From assembly GCF_964275005.1 (NCBI RefSeq), contig NC_092696.1:29858953-29922952 (forward strand): 64,000 nt of DNA, read 5' to 3'. Below, piece after piece: positions 1-12,200 of the stretch. The notes under the pieces are model-generated. The model was not told the origin of the DNA. It worked only from the letters and a program-made list of their open reading frames with translations, and did no database searches. This DNA is from Diadema setosum (Eukaryota; Echinodermata; Echinoidea; Diadematoida; Diadematidae). Made by a program: the position numbers and the translations under genes. The first letter of the stretch is position 1; every line of letters begins with the position of its first letter.

Positions 1-394
1 ATATTATCTTTAAAGAGATCGTACAGATCTGGTTGAGACCTAATTTCAGGTTTCTAACATTTTTTTTTGGGTGAGATAATGAGAAACCTCTTATGAAACA
101 TGAAAGAGCATGTCATTCTAATGAGGAATTCAACGTTTATTTGATGAAAATTGGTTTTGAAATGATTGCGATATAAAAAAACGATTTTAATAAACGTGGG
201 ACCCACACTTTATTACGATCGCTTTGTTTTACCTTGTTTTTGGATGTTCCAGTCATTTCAAACCCGATTTTCATCAAATAAACTTTGAATTTTGTCTTGA
301 AATGGTATGCTCTGTATCATAAGTGTTTTCTTGGTATCTCGCAAAAATTGAAAAGCCCAATTCTCATCTCCGCCAATACTGTATCATCCCTTTA

Positions 395-1803
395 AACTTC
401 AGCCAATTTTTCGCCCATGGAACTTCGCACTGCACATTTCACGCAAATATGCGGTGCTGCATGTCGTCGCTCAAAATAACTTACTCTTCACTGTTTACAC
501 TGTCTATAATATCTGAAACTGAAGTTAGCAACCTACTTTTGGGCAAATATCAAAGCAGCAAAATAAAAAGGCTAATTCCATTTACATTTTGCGCAAGCAG
601 CAGCGCACGTCGCGTGATCTCGAAAAGTGAATGTTTTCAGCAACGACATGCGAGTTGACGACATCGCTTTTGGGTAACCCACGTCATTTCCGAAACTAGA
701 CATTGCTAGAAATGAATGATTCTAAACCATCATGACACACAACTGATTGAAATATTTACCCCCCCCCCATATTGTTAATAAATCTCTTCAAAATCATACT
801 AAGAATCGACTTACTCTCAGTATTTTTGGAAATGGAACAAATTTCTTTAACTGAAGTGTATTATTTCCTTATGTTAATTGTTTTATTTTTCTGAAGTTAC
901 TGACATGACGTAGCTAAAATAAAAATGAATACCCATGTGTCATAGTACACATTTAATGAAACGGATACATATAATGCAAAAGTGTAAAACGCAACGTTAA
1001 TGTATTTTTACCTTTTTTCTCCATTTTTCTCAACTTTACTTTCTCTTGTTTCTTTTCAATGTTACCATTACGTTAATGATAAATGTTGGGTAAAGAGTGC
1101 AAATCAAAATGGGATTTCTGAAATCATCCTGAGCAAATGAAAAGTACGCTACTGAGAATGTACTGTCTAAGAATATACTGACTGCCAAACGTAATACTAG
1201 TACTAGTATACAATTAAGTATAAACTATTCTTCTTTAGCCGACTATTGCTTCAGCACGTGTGTGGTGGCGATTTGCAATAATTCACTTTTGAAGTCGCCC
1301 GTATTTCCTAATGACATGTTTGAAAACATCGTGACGTAATTAGGTTGAAACATTTTCAAATTTGCCTCTACAGTATAAGCAAAGTGTGCGCTGACATGAA
1401 AATCTTAAAGGTGCATAAAAAGCCACGGGCCTAATCTTGATACTGTCTTCGTGCAATCTGCCAGACAAATAATGTAAAAAAAAAAAAAGTTGTGAATAAA
1501 AATGGGCGTTTATGATCAACAACATTATGCAATATAGATCGATTTATTGGACGGGATCTTCAAGACGTATACTAGTGCCAAACATAATGTTGTCATCACA
1601 GCATAACACAGCACAAAGTCTTTACTGAGAAAAATATGGCTACCAAAAATAAAATGCACGAAAAACTCTCTCATGTAGAGGTTGCTAGATGAAATGGTTT
1701 AATGTGTGCACTTTTTAACACATTATCTGTTTTTTTTTTTTCCTGTTTGCCCAGCTTGGCAATACTAGTTCATCATTACTAAGGTTTAATAATTGATGAG
1801 ATT
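395..1803. repeat. Long direct repeat, copy 1
   Basis: Matches about 61905-63500 in the same orientation with substantial divergence. The shared stretches are about 395-560, 1120-1500 and 1540-1800. Copy 1 has about 540 bp (580-1118) absent from copy 2. Copy 2 has a solo LTR absent here. No confident coding sequence is seen; positions 1-394 hold nothing recognised. Confidence 0.7.
485..512 (-). other. Candidate 28-nt exon conserved in both direct-repeat copies
   Basis: On the minus strand a polypyrimidine/CAG acceptor is followed by 28 bp and then GTAAGT. The same acceptor, length and donor (GTAAGC) are kept at 61988-62015, although surrounding sequence has diverged. One frame is open (IIDSVNSE, entering phase 1 and leaving phase 2). 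Read in phase 0 after the last LRR exon it would stop at the third codon. Whether it belongs to the NLR gene is unknown. Confidence 0.3.
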
Positions 1804-1953
1804 AAAACACAATTATACAAACCTCTGTGTCTTCTTGATAGAAACTCAAAAACTGGCTTAACGGCACGTCATCTATAGTGATGCACTTCACCTGTAGCAT
1901 GATGGACATGATGAAAAAAGGCTCTTATTTTATATCAATGTATACATATTGAT

Positions 1954-1956
<3 letters not shown>

Positions 1957-1999
<43 letters not shown>

Positions 2000-2087
2000 A
2001 CGAGAGAGAGAGGGAGAGAAAAGAGAGAGAGAGAGAGGGGGGGGGGGGAGGGGGAGAGGGACAGAAAGAGAGAGAGGGAGGGAAGAG
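1957..2087. repeat. (GA)n microsatellite with G-run
   Basis: About 130 bp of GA repeats interrupted by a run of G around 2037-2048. Open frames here are low-complexity Arg/Glu or Ser/Leu strings and are not genes. Confidence 0.95.
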
Positions 2088-2089
2088 AG

Positions 2090-2171
2090 ATGAAGAGAGC
2101 TTGCTTCCAAAAGGACCTAAGTCCATCTTTGTTCAATGGATTTAGCGCCTTTTGGAAGCAAGCTCTTCATA
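2090..2171. repeat. Short hairpin next to GA tract
   Basis: About 33-nt imperfect inverted arms (around GAGCTTGCTTCCAAAAGG and its complement) enclose roughly 12 nt. It directly abuts the GA microsatellite. Probably a small foldback element. Confidence 0.75.
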
Positions 2172-2271
2172 TACCAGATTTGATATTCTCTAAAGGAAAT
2201 CGTTTCATGGCAACATACTGAATATTATTGAATCACGTGTTCTTACCAATATGGAATGACACATCCACCTT

Positions 2272-2620
2272 CATTGCAACTGATTGACAAATTACCCTAC
2301 ATCGACGTAAATGAGCATTTAAACGATCAGTTTTAGTAGTAGCCATGATAAAAAATCATGGGCGCACATACTCGAGCAGGATTAGAACTTGCGACCTCCT
2401 GATCACCAGACAGGCGTCATCTCCACTAGACCACCGAGCTTTCACCCGGCACCAAGTGTTGGTTCTAATCCTCTAATTATTCGCGATTCGTAGGAACAAA
2501 TCCTGCTCGAGTGCGTACGCCAAAGATTTTTTTTTTTCATTTTTATCATGGCTACTACTAAAACTATGATCAATTCAGTGGTTATTTACGTCGATGTTAT
2601 AGGGCAATCTGTCAATGGGT
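2272..2620. repeat. Foldback element with tRNA-like centre
   Basis: About 350 bp with long imperfect inverted arms. The left arm from about 2272 (ATCGACGTAAAT, TAGTAGCCATGATAAAAA) is mirrored at about 2525-2620. Inside, a tRNA-like block (2371-2436, minus) and part of its inverted copy face each other. The whole could form a cruciform. Confidence 0.75.
2371..2436 (-). other. tRNA-like / SINE head sequence
   Basis: The minus strand has a box A-like TGGTCTAGTGG and a box B-like GTTCTAATCC at tRNA spacing. It has a partial anticodon stem and a plausible short acceptor stem (CTCGG with TCGAG). Mismatches in the T-stem argue against a working tRNA. A tRNA-derived SINE fragment is more likely. Confidence 0.5.
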
Positions 2621-3001
2621 TGCACCTCGACGGAAGAATTTAATGAATTTGACCATCCACACTCGCTGCAAAGAAATTTTCATTTTGATACATTTTCTTT
2701 TACAAAACGTTCATTGATTGTCGAGCGTCGGTACGGATTGAGATTATACATGACTATAATGTCAATGGTTGAGACGTTTCCTTTTTTGTCAACCTTTACA
2801 TCTTATATTGGAATTGGGGAAGTATGCGATTATATTTCATGGGACTGGCAGATTTCGTTAATTAATGCAACCGGAATGACATTACTGCATGTAGAAATAA
2901 ATTGAAATATCGCGCTCAAGGTAATTGATGCGCCCCCCCCCCCCCCCCCCATTTTGAACACGACAGTGTTGGACTTATAAATGAAAATGACTGATTCTTA
3001 C

Positions 3002-3187
3002 TCTCCAGCGTGAAGCCTGGGAGGCAACTGTCGTGAAGAATGTCCTTGGCAGGTTTAGCTCATCGAGATTGGCACGTCTTAGATGGGGCAGACGACACAG
3101 AAATTCAGCCAAGTTTGCTGCTGCTGACTCTGAGATGAATTTTCCCTCTGACAAGTCAGACAGTTTACATATCTTCAATTGGCTTAT
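3002..3187 (-). CDS. Exon 11: LRR repeat, diverged
   Basis: 186-bp phase 0-0 exon (62 codons), acceptor TTTACAG, donor GTAAGA. It encodes ISQLKICKLSDLSEGKF, then LAEFLCRLPHLRRANLDEL and LPRTFFTTVASQASRWR. The layout matches the other LRR exons, but the sequence is clearly more distant. Its upstream intron (from about 3302) is the paralogue of the intron upstream of exon 9. A donor rather than a stop follows, so at least one more exon exists. Confidence 0.75.
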
Positions 3188-3257
3188 CTGTAAAAGAAAA
3201 AAAAAATCAGTCACAAATTTCAAACTCTACCGAACCATTTTCCTTTGTCTATTTCTG

Positions 3258-3291
<34 letters not shown>

Positions 3292-6200
3292 AATTTTCTG
3301 AGCATTGGTAACGTATCATACACGTTACTATGTTACAAATTAGTTACGTATTATTGTGTGGAAAAAGATAACGAAATAAAATCCACTAAGTTGTGTATTT
3401 GTTACGATCTTCGCGGTGAAACATATCGCAATGATATCTAACAGTTTCTAGCGTAAATGAGAAGGATTCCTCACTTACAAGAAAAACAATTAAAAAAGTC
3501 GCAACGTATAGTATTGAGTTACATTATTAAGCAATGCTATGTGATATGGGATTCTTGTAGCAAAGGTAACATTCTCTATGACTAATCGTCAATGACAGCA
3601 GCATGAAACAATGTAAAGCCTGGAGAGAATAAACCGTTTGACAGATGATAGGAAGGTGTATCATTGCTATTGTATGACTTGACGTCCTCGCAGAGTCAGA
3701 GGGTGCGTTTATCAACTCCTTTTCTCGGCAGAAACATGTTATCCAAACAGCTTCAAGGAATTTTTACGAGTTGATAAACGCAAAGCTGTTTTGATAGCCC
3801 TTTAGGAAAGCCTTTTACGAAAGGGTGCGTTTATCAACTCTCCTTTCTCGGCAGAAACAGGTTGTGCAAACAGCTTTCAAGGAATTTTCACGAGTTGATA
3901 AACGGAAAGCTGTTTTGAAAGCCCTTTAGGAAAGCCTTTTCGAAAGCCCGAAATTTGTGACGATCCAAACAGGTTTCTAAAACAGGTTATCAGAAACCTG
4001 TTTGTAAAAGCCTTTCGAAGTTGATAAACGTAAAGCTGTTTTGAAAGCCCTTTAGGTCGCCCTATACTGCGGTTGCGTAACCATGCGTTTCCAGTTTCTG
4101 AAAAGACGCGCGCCACGTAAAGTGCACACGAGTACGTGTACACAGGTGTATACATACAGCTGTGTGTAATGCACGCATATGCTTGAACAAGGAGATGTTT
4201 CTCTCACCAACAAGGTTTGAGAAATTAAGTAACAACAGTCTCATTCCCTTTGATTCCATGTCTCATGCCGCTACTCAGAAATATTTGAAGTATGTGCTAA
4301 ACTGGAGCTGCCTCACAGATAGGAAGACAATTGATTCATGTGGCATTGTATCATGACTCCTCACTCTCAAAGGAAGATATGTCTTTATGATGGTAATTGC
4401 TTTTCGCCGTCCCTTCTTAGAAAACAAGCGGCACATTAATAGTACAGGCAGTCAGGGCTTTGGAAAGGGCTCTCGAAAGGGCTATGGAAAGGGCTATGGA
4501 AAGGGCTATGGAAAGTTGATAAACGCAGCCGACGAAAACAAGCGGCACATTAATAGTACAGGGAGTGGATAGGGCTTTCGAAAGGGCTATGGAAAGGGCT
4601 TTCGAAAGGGCTATGGAAAGGGCTATCGAAAGGGCTATCGAAAGGGCTATCGAAAGGGCTTTCGAAAGTCGTTTAAACTGGGGAAAGTTGATAAACGCAG
4701 CCATGTATAGACACATGAGTAGTCTTCACGTTACGGTATATTGTTTCCGTCTAGATTCAAATGAAGGGTTTGTTTGCAAAAACCGATAAGTCCATTTTTG
4801 AAGATTTTGAAATACGATCTCTGTCATAAAGTACAAAATAATACCTTTTAAATGATATATTGATCACTACATAAAAAGGTATATTTTTTAAGTTACGGTC
4901 AAAAGAAGCAAAAATTTTCTTATTATTCTCTTTATTTTTCTTGACCTTTAATCGCAAATATCTCCATTTGGCAAATATGGACTTATCGGTTTTTGCAAAC
5001 AAACTCTTCAAATAATGAGTTGTGACTTACGAATGCAAATTAATTCAATTCAATTCAATTCGGTTTTATTTCAAATCAAAAGAAGCATAACAGTTAGTCC
5101 GCAGACTAATAGTGTCATGCGTACAGAATAAAAATACATGCATGATTACAGAACATTCACAATCCAAGAAAAAATCAAAAAGTTAAAAAACCTATTAAAT
5201 TATTCAGTCATACCAATATCATACAAAGCGTATTCCTTACTGTCCTATAATTACACATTACATTTACACAAGATTAAAACTGGATTACACATGTGGTGAT
5301 ATTGCTGTAAACATAGATGCAGACATTCAAAAACAGACAATATACATGTACTATGGCTAGAGCAGAATAAATTTCCACATGCAACATAACGAATAAAAAA
5401 AAAACAACATTAAATCAGCGGATGTATAATGCCATATATGAAAAAAAAAACGAAATTACAACAGTTCATATCTTTGAAAAATAAAACAAACAGACATTGC
5501 ACTGATATCAAATCACCTTTCAGCACTATACACTATATCATTAGTATCATATTACTATTGCACTGCACTTCAGGAAAAAAATATATATATCACATGGTGG
5601 GAGTATGAAATTGGACATACCATGTAGGTAAACTGTACACATACACTCACAACAGTGAGAAACAGGAAATACATGTGTGTATGTCATAACAAATTTGAAA
5701 ACCATGAGTCCAGACAAAAAAAAATCAATGAAACATACCCCTTTTACTAAAATATTATCTTCATCAACATAACCATACACAGATATACGCTCATAACTAT
5801 ATATAATAAACAGATGTATCATGTACATACATATAAACAGCGTAAAGATAGAAACGCCAGTTTCAATCTATTTGTACATTATATCGTTATTACTAACAGA
5901 TATAATTTCGACAATATATAATATCAAAATCAGATTTCATTCAAATATAAAAATTGCAATTCAAATTTCCAAAAATTGATTCTACGTAACTATTGATTTC
6001 TTGGTTTATCAAATTACAAAATGCATTGGGCACAATGAGGCTATATCTGTTCAACTTACCAATGAGTAATGTAATTGCAAAATGTTCAAAAGTTTCACAA
6101 TTACCGGAGTACTTGATTACCCAACTCTATAAAGAATATAAATCATGAGATTCCAAATGCAAATACATGATGAAATAACAAATTTCTCAAAAATTTCATA

Positions 6201-9200
6201 ATTGTTTAAATACTTGATTGCACACATTTTATTCTTAATACAAATATATCAATTCACGTATGAAAGAAGCAAAATAAAATTTGTTATTGCTCTAATTATA
6301 GTTGAGTGATGTATATACAATTACAGAGAATTCAATAGGTTCACAATTGCTGGGATGCTTGATTGTGCGTACCTTTTCGTTCTGATTTTTGGCAGTGTTA
6401 ATTTGTGACCATTTCGGAGTCCTGTTCGAGATACAGATTGTCTACTTGAGGGAAGCAGACCTCTATGTCTGTCAGAGAGCAACAGAGATTTTCCAAAGCT
6501 CAGGATGAGGTCTGTTCGACGAGACTCCAGGGTTGGGATGTCCTACAACACTAAGAGTTCATCATAATGATGTTTCTCAGGAGAGGCGATCATGCGAAGA
6601 GCCCGCTTTTGAACTCTCTCGATTCTGGTGGACTGATGTGCTGTGATGCTGCTTCCCCAGACTGGAGCACAGAATTCCATCAAGGGGCGAATGTAAGTTG
6701 CGTAGACGAACACCAAATCACCACGAGAAACTCCGAATGATTTCAACATGGTAAGAATGTTCAGGCGGCGAGATGCTTGTGAGATCTTGTGATCAACCTG
6801 AGCATCCCACTTCAGGTTGGCTTGTATAATCACACCAAGTAGACGAAGGGCAGGTACTGCTTCCAGTGCTGTGCTTTCAAGCATGATAACAGGCGGAGCT
6901 GGAGCATTGCGTAGGAAGCTAACACGTATGATCTTGCATTTCTCAGGTTTGGGCGTCATACCATTGACGGAACACCACTGTTACAAGGTGTCCACCTGCA
7001 ACTGGAGCTGACCAGCATGAGATTTGTGTCTTATGTCTACAAGTGACAGATCATCAACATACTTCCATCTCCTCTCGGTGCTCATTGCAGCATCATTGAT
7101 CATGATGAGGAAGATTATGGGCCCCAACTTGGTCCCCTGAGGAACTCCACACGTGAGCTTCTGCTCGGTCCAAGATGTGCCACAATACTTCACTGTTTGA
7201 GTGCGACAAGACAAGAAGCTTGAAATAACAGGAATGATAGCTGGGCGGACACCATGCTCCATCATCTTGCAAAGTGCTATAGAGTGATCAATTAAGTCGA
7301 ATGCTTTTAGGAAGTCAATAGTGCAGAGAGTGGCCTCGTATCCTGGTCTCTCAAGACATCGATATACCTCATCGAGAAGACTCACAAGATAGTGGCACAC
7401 AGAACTGCCCCTCATATTCCCAAATTGCTGAGGGTCAATCATCGGCTTGACATCTGCCATCATCCATTCTGCTAGGAAACCCTCAAAAACACGGGCAAGG
7501 ATAGGAGTAATTGAAAGAGGTCTCAGCTGACTGAAATCGACAACGGGTGTTGTTTTTGGGACTGGACATACAGATGCAGTTTTCCAGCAGGATGGGAAGT
7601 GTCCTGTCTGTAAGCAGTTGTTGAAGATGGTGGTCAAGGGTTCAGAGATTTCATATGCGAATTCTTTGATGAGGCGAATAGGTATGTCTCTAGGATGTCC
7701 AGCCTTGGATGCATTCAACTTCTTGAGACGCTTGTAGACTTCATGTCGATTGATCTTTGGAGGAGGTAGGGAAGGTAGATATGCGGGCAAGGCAGATACA
7801 TCAAGGCTAGGAAGTCGGTTGCAAATACTGGCAAAATGGCAGTTGAGTTCGTGGGCAAATTCAGCAGGCATTTTATCAGAAGCCAGCTTAGAGACAGAAG
7901 ACTTGCGCATCCCTGTAAGGCCCTTGATTTGTTGGTGCCATTTTCCAGGCTCAGTCCGCCTAAGGTGATGTACTTTTCGAGCTCCAAAGTTCTTTTTTGC
8001 CTGAGAAATCTCTCTCTGAACAAGGTTACGAGCCTGTTTATAAGATTGCATATCACCCCTGTCATGATGGTCATTTCGCGTGGTTATGAGTCGTCTAATG
8101 CGGTTGTTCATCCACACCTTGTCATTCACTCGACGTTTGATGGACACCTCATCAAAATGAGAATGATAGCGAGCAGTAAGGATTTCCTGGAGCCGCTCTG
8201 CTTGCAAAGATGCATCGGGCTGTTCATTACTGCTCCACCGCCCTGCTTTTTGCGGTATTTGCCAGGAAGTGATCACAAACACGTCACATTTTTTGGACAC
8301 AGAATCGTCCAGTGTCATTCTCGGTTAGAATATCTTTTAGTATCTTTACTCTATTCCATTTTATTGTAAATGAAGGATTCATTGTGCCGCATAACATTGT
8401 GAAGTCGCACACGTAGCGTGCAGTGTTTGGGATTCCAAGATTTCAATATACAGGGTACTGTACGAGAAAGAAAACTCTTGATCCCGAGCATCTTAATAAA
8501 TTACCGGTCTATAGTAATTATTATTTATGCCTTATACGCTCCTTTAAGACGTGAAATAGCTACAGCCAGTGACGTCGTTGGTTGTTTTTAAAACTAATTT
8601 GCTGTAAAGATCAAAGTTCCTGACATAAGCTATGTATTTGCATCATATGGGCACAATGAACTTATACACACACACACACACACACACCCACACACACACA
8701 CATTTTGTGAACGAATGGTACATTGAAAAAGAGGTCCGTGCACTCTCGTACGTCTACTGCATGCAAACATTAAAATCACTCAAAAAATATCTATACCCGT
8801 TAATCTATTATAATTATAATGTCATTTATCTAATCTTAACAAAAACGATTACTTTTCTATTTGAATACAAGAAAAAATACATTTGCTTATTTGAAGCCAA
8901 CATTAACATAAATGATTAGTTTTGTTTAGTTCTTTCATTTATTATAAATGAAATGAAATAAATTGAATTGAATTTGCTAAAGTCTTTGTTTGTTAACCCG
9001 GCACATGTATAATTGTCTGTGGGTCTGTGTTTTAGTAACGATATCATTTTTCTTCTCCCTTCCTTTAAAAAGAAAAAAAAAAACTTCCTGGGAATAGCAC
9101 AGCGCCACCTGCACAACGTTACCGCATTAAGGGAGCCCTCACTGACCTCACTTTCAATCTCCCTCTCCCTCTCTCACTCCCCCCCCCCTGCTTGTGCAAC

Positions 9201-12200
9201 CTTTGTCTCATGGCAAAAATTCCACAATTAAACTTGTCTGAGAGAAACATTGTATCATTAGTAAAGAAAAGAATAAAGCACAACCGGATAACGGGGAAAA
9301 ACGCATTGCACTTGATTTCCATATTTTTGTCACTGCATGAAAAGCGTTCATACCTATTCTTTCGTTTATACATTGAATTTCATAACGCTAACTTTGGAGG
9401 ACTGGAGTTACAAATAAAGTTATGTCAATATCAAATAGAATAGGATTGATTTGCTAAAGGAGTCACTACACTACCCTACAATACAGACACTTTTTCATTT
9501 ATATCGAAAAAAAATCCGTCCTCTCCCAACACTGCATCACTCATATCAATTATATTCAAATACTACATGTAAATACCTGACATGATGATGCTAAGGTGAC
9601 GGCTGTTGAGAGGAAACTATCGGGCAAGTAGCGACATTCCAGTCTGAACTTGGAAAGACGTGGCATAGTACACACCCATTGGGCAAAGTCTTTTCCCACC
9701 GAGGAGAGCTTAAGGATGTCATTATCATGAAGACGTAAGTCCAGATCTTCAATCTGAAGAAAATAACGGAATCGAAATTTGGAAATAAAAAAGAGAGATG
9801 AATGAATGGTGTGAAAATCGCAAAAAGAAATATTTGAATATGCAAAAAAAAAAAAGACAACTGTAGAGGTGTTATACCCGTTGAACTATATGTTACAAAT
9901 TAGTAAACTTGTTCTCTTTGGAAGCTGACAACGAGAAAGAATCCACAAAGTTGTGCATTTCTTACGATCCTCGCAGTGGAACACATCGAAATAATAACAA
10001 CCAGTTTCTAGCGTAAATAAGAAGGATTCATCACTTAAAAGAAAAACAAACAAACGAATAAACAAAGATCACAACGTCTAGTATTGAGTTACATTATTGA
10101 GCGATGCTATGTCAATATCAAGTAAAATATGATTGATTTGCTAAAGGTGTCACTACACTACCCTACAATACCGACTCTTTTTCATCTATATCGAAAAAAG
10201 AATAATTCCTCTCCAAACACTGCATCACTCATATCAATTATATTCAAATACTACATGTACATACCTGACATGATGATGCTAAGGTGGCGGCTGTTGAGAA
10301 GAAACTATCGGGCAAGTAGGCGCATTCCAGTATGAACTTTGAAAGACGTGGCATAGTACACACCCATTGGGCAAAGTCTTCTCCCACCGAGGAGAGCTTT
10401 AGGATATCATCATCATCAAGTCGTACGTTCAGATCTTCAATCTGAAGAAAATAACGGAATCGAAATGTGGATATAAAAAAAAAAGAGAGATTAATGAATG
10501 GTGTGAAAATCGCAAGAAGAAATATTTGAACACGCAAAAAAAAGACCATTGCAGAGGTGTTATACACGTTACGATATGTTACAAATTAGTGAACTAATAC
10601 TCTCTGGAAGCTGACAACGAAATAGAATCCACTACTAAGTTGCGTATTTGTTACGATCTTCGCAGTGGAACACATCGAAATGATAATAACCCGTTTCTAG
10701 TGTAAATGAAAAGGATTCATCACTTCAAAGAAAAACAAACACACAAACAAACAAAAATCACAACGTCTAGTATTGAGTTACAACATTGAGCAATGCTATG
10801 CGACATGGAATTCTTGTAGTAAAGATAATATTCTCAATGACTAATTGTTAATGACAACAGCTTGAAACAATGTAAAGCCTGGATAGAATAAATCGTTTGA
10901 CAGATGATAGGAAGGCGTATCATTGTTATTGTATGGCTCGACGTCCTCGTAGAGTCATAGACACATGAGTAGCCTTCACGTTTCGGTATATTGTTTCCGT
11001 CTAGATTCAAATAATGAGTTGTGACTTACAAATGCAAAGTACTACTCCACCGCCTTGTCTTTTGCGGTCTTTGCCAGCGAGGAAGTGATCACAAATACCA
11101 ATCACATTTTCGCACACAGAGTCGCCCAGTGTCATTCTAGGTTAAAATGTCTTGAAGTATCTTTACTCTATTCCATTTTATCCTAAAGTTGCATTTATCA
11201 GGTATGAGGCTGATTGAGGCACAATCATTGCGTAGACGCACACGTAGCTTGCAGTCTTTGGGTTTGCAAGATTTCAATATACGACAGAAAAAAAAAGAAT
11301 CATGATCCTGAGCATCTTATCAAAACGATTTTCCCGGTCTATATGACAATTGTTTTAATAGGCCTAATACACTCCTTTTAGACGTGAGATAGCTACAGCC
11401 AGTGACGTCGCTGGTTGTCTTAAAAACGAATTTCCTGTAAGGATCTTTCTTTATTTGAGTAAAAAAAAAAATACATTTGTTTATTTCAAGCCAAAATTAA
11501 CATAATCATCATTAGTTATGTTTGGTTCTTTTTTTTTTATTATGAATGAATTGAATTGAATTGAACTGAATTTGCCAAAGTCTTTGTTTGTTAGCCCCAC
11601 TATCATGCACCAACAGAACACCCGTCAGCACCGACATAATATCTGTCATACACCGACAAAACATTCCTGGATCAGCACCGAATGACTGCAACTGTTCACG
11701 CCATGTTTGCTAACTCCAACTCTCATGTCCCGAATGGACACTTTTATTCCACCCCACCCTGGTTTTACCAAGGCACATCACGGTTCTCCGTCACACCTCC
11801 CTCCAACAAGAGGAAAGTTATGAATGTAACTTTTCGACTATAAACACCTTCGTTGTAAGGCTTACTTCACTGTTCTTGCTTACTACACGTATTCAGCTCA
11901 CACGATTACAAACTCAAATAGTTTTGTGTTGTTTTCTCACAACCTCACCTGGCATACTACACTTATCATTACTGATTTTGAGCCTTATCAGAATCAGTTA
12001 ACTCCGGCATCAATTGTCCACTTTTAGAACAATATATATGAAAACTTGACAAGCCCCCTACAAAACATGTAAACACAATAATTTCGCAATATGTCTACAG
12101 TAATACACATGTGAAACTGTTTTCAACGGGTGCACATATGGGTGCACATAATCCGGAAAGATTACAGCAGATGTAATCAATCATTTCTCCAGTAGTATCA

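Larger units (their letters stand above)
5037..8222 (-). mobile_element. 5'-truncated LINE with ATTGA-type tail
   Basis: The insertion is bounded by comparison with the uninterrupted paralogue at 11,030-11,045. The 3' end (low coordinates) carries an (ATTGA)n-type pentamer tail. Coding remnants at 8221-6543 include reverse transcriptase. The stretch 5060-6540 is the 3' untranslated part and holds no other gene. The endonuclease half is missing through 5' truncation. The exact 5' junction is uncertain by about 10 bp. Confidence 0.85.

Noticed and set aside
1925..2221. Arg/Glu and Ser/Leu-rich frames
   Set aside because: They arise from the (GA)n microsatellite.
4417..4789. Frames rich in KGYG or ERAIERA repeats on both strands
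   Set aside because: They are translations of the 12-bp repeats inside a foldback element.
8222..8318. N-terminal 30 residues of the LINE frame ending at 6981
   Set aside because: The same DNA occurs at 11,041-11,140 without a LINE, so this part is flanking intron read in frame by chance.
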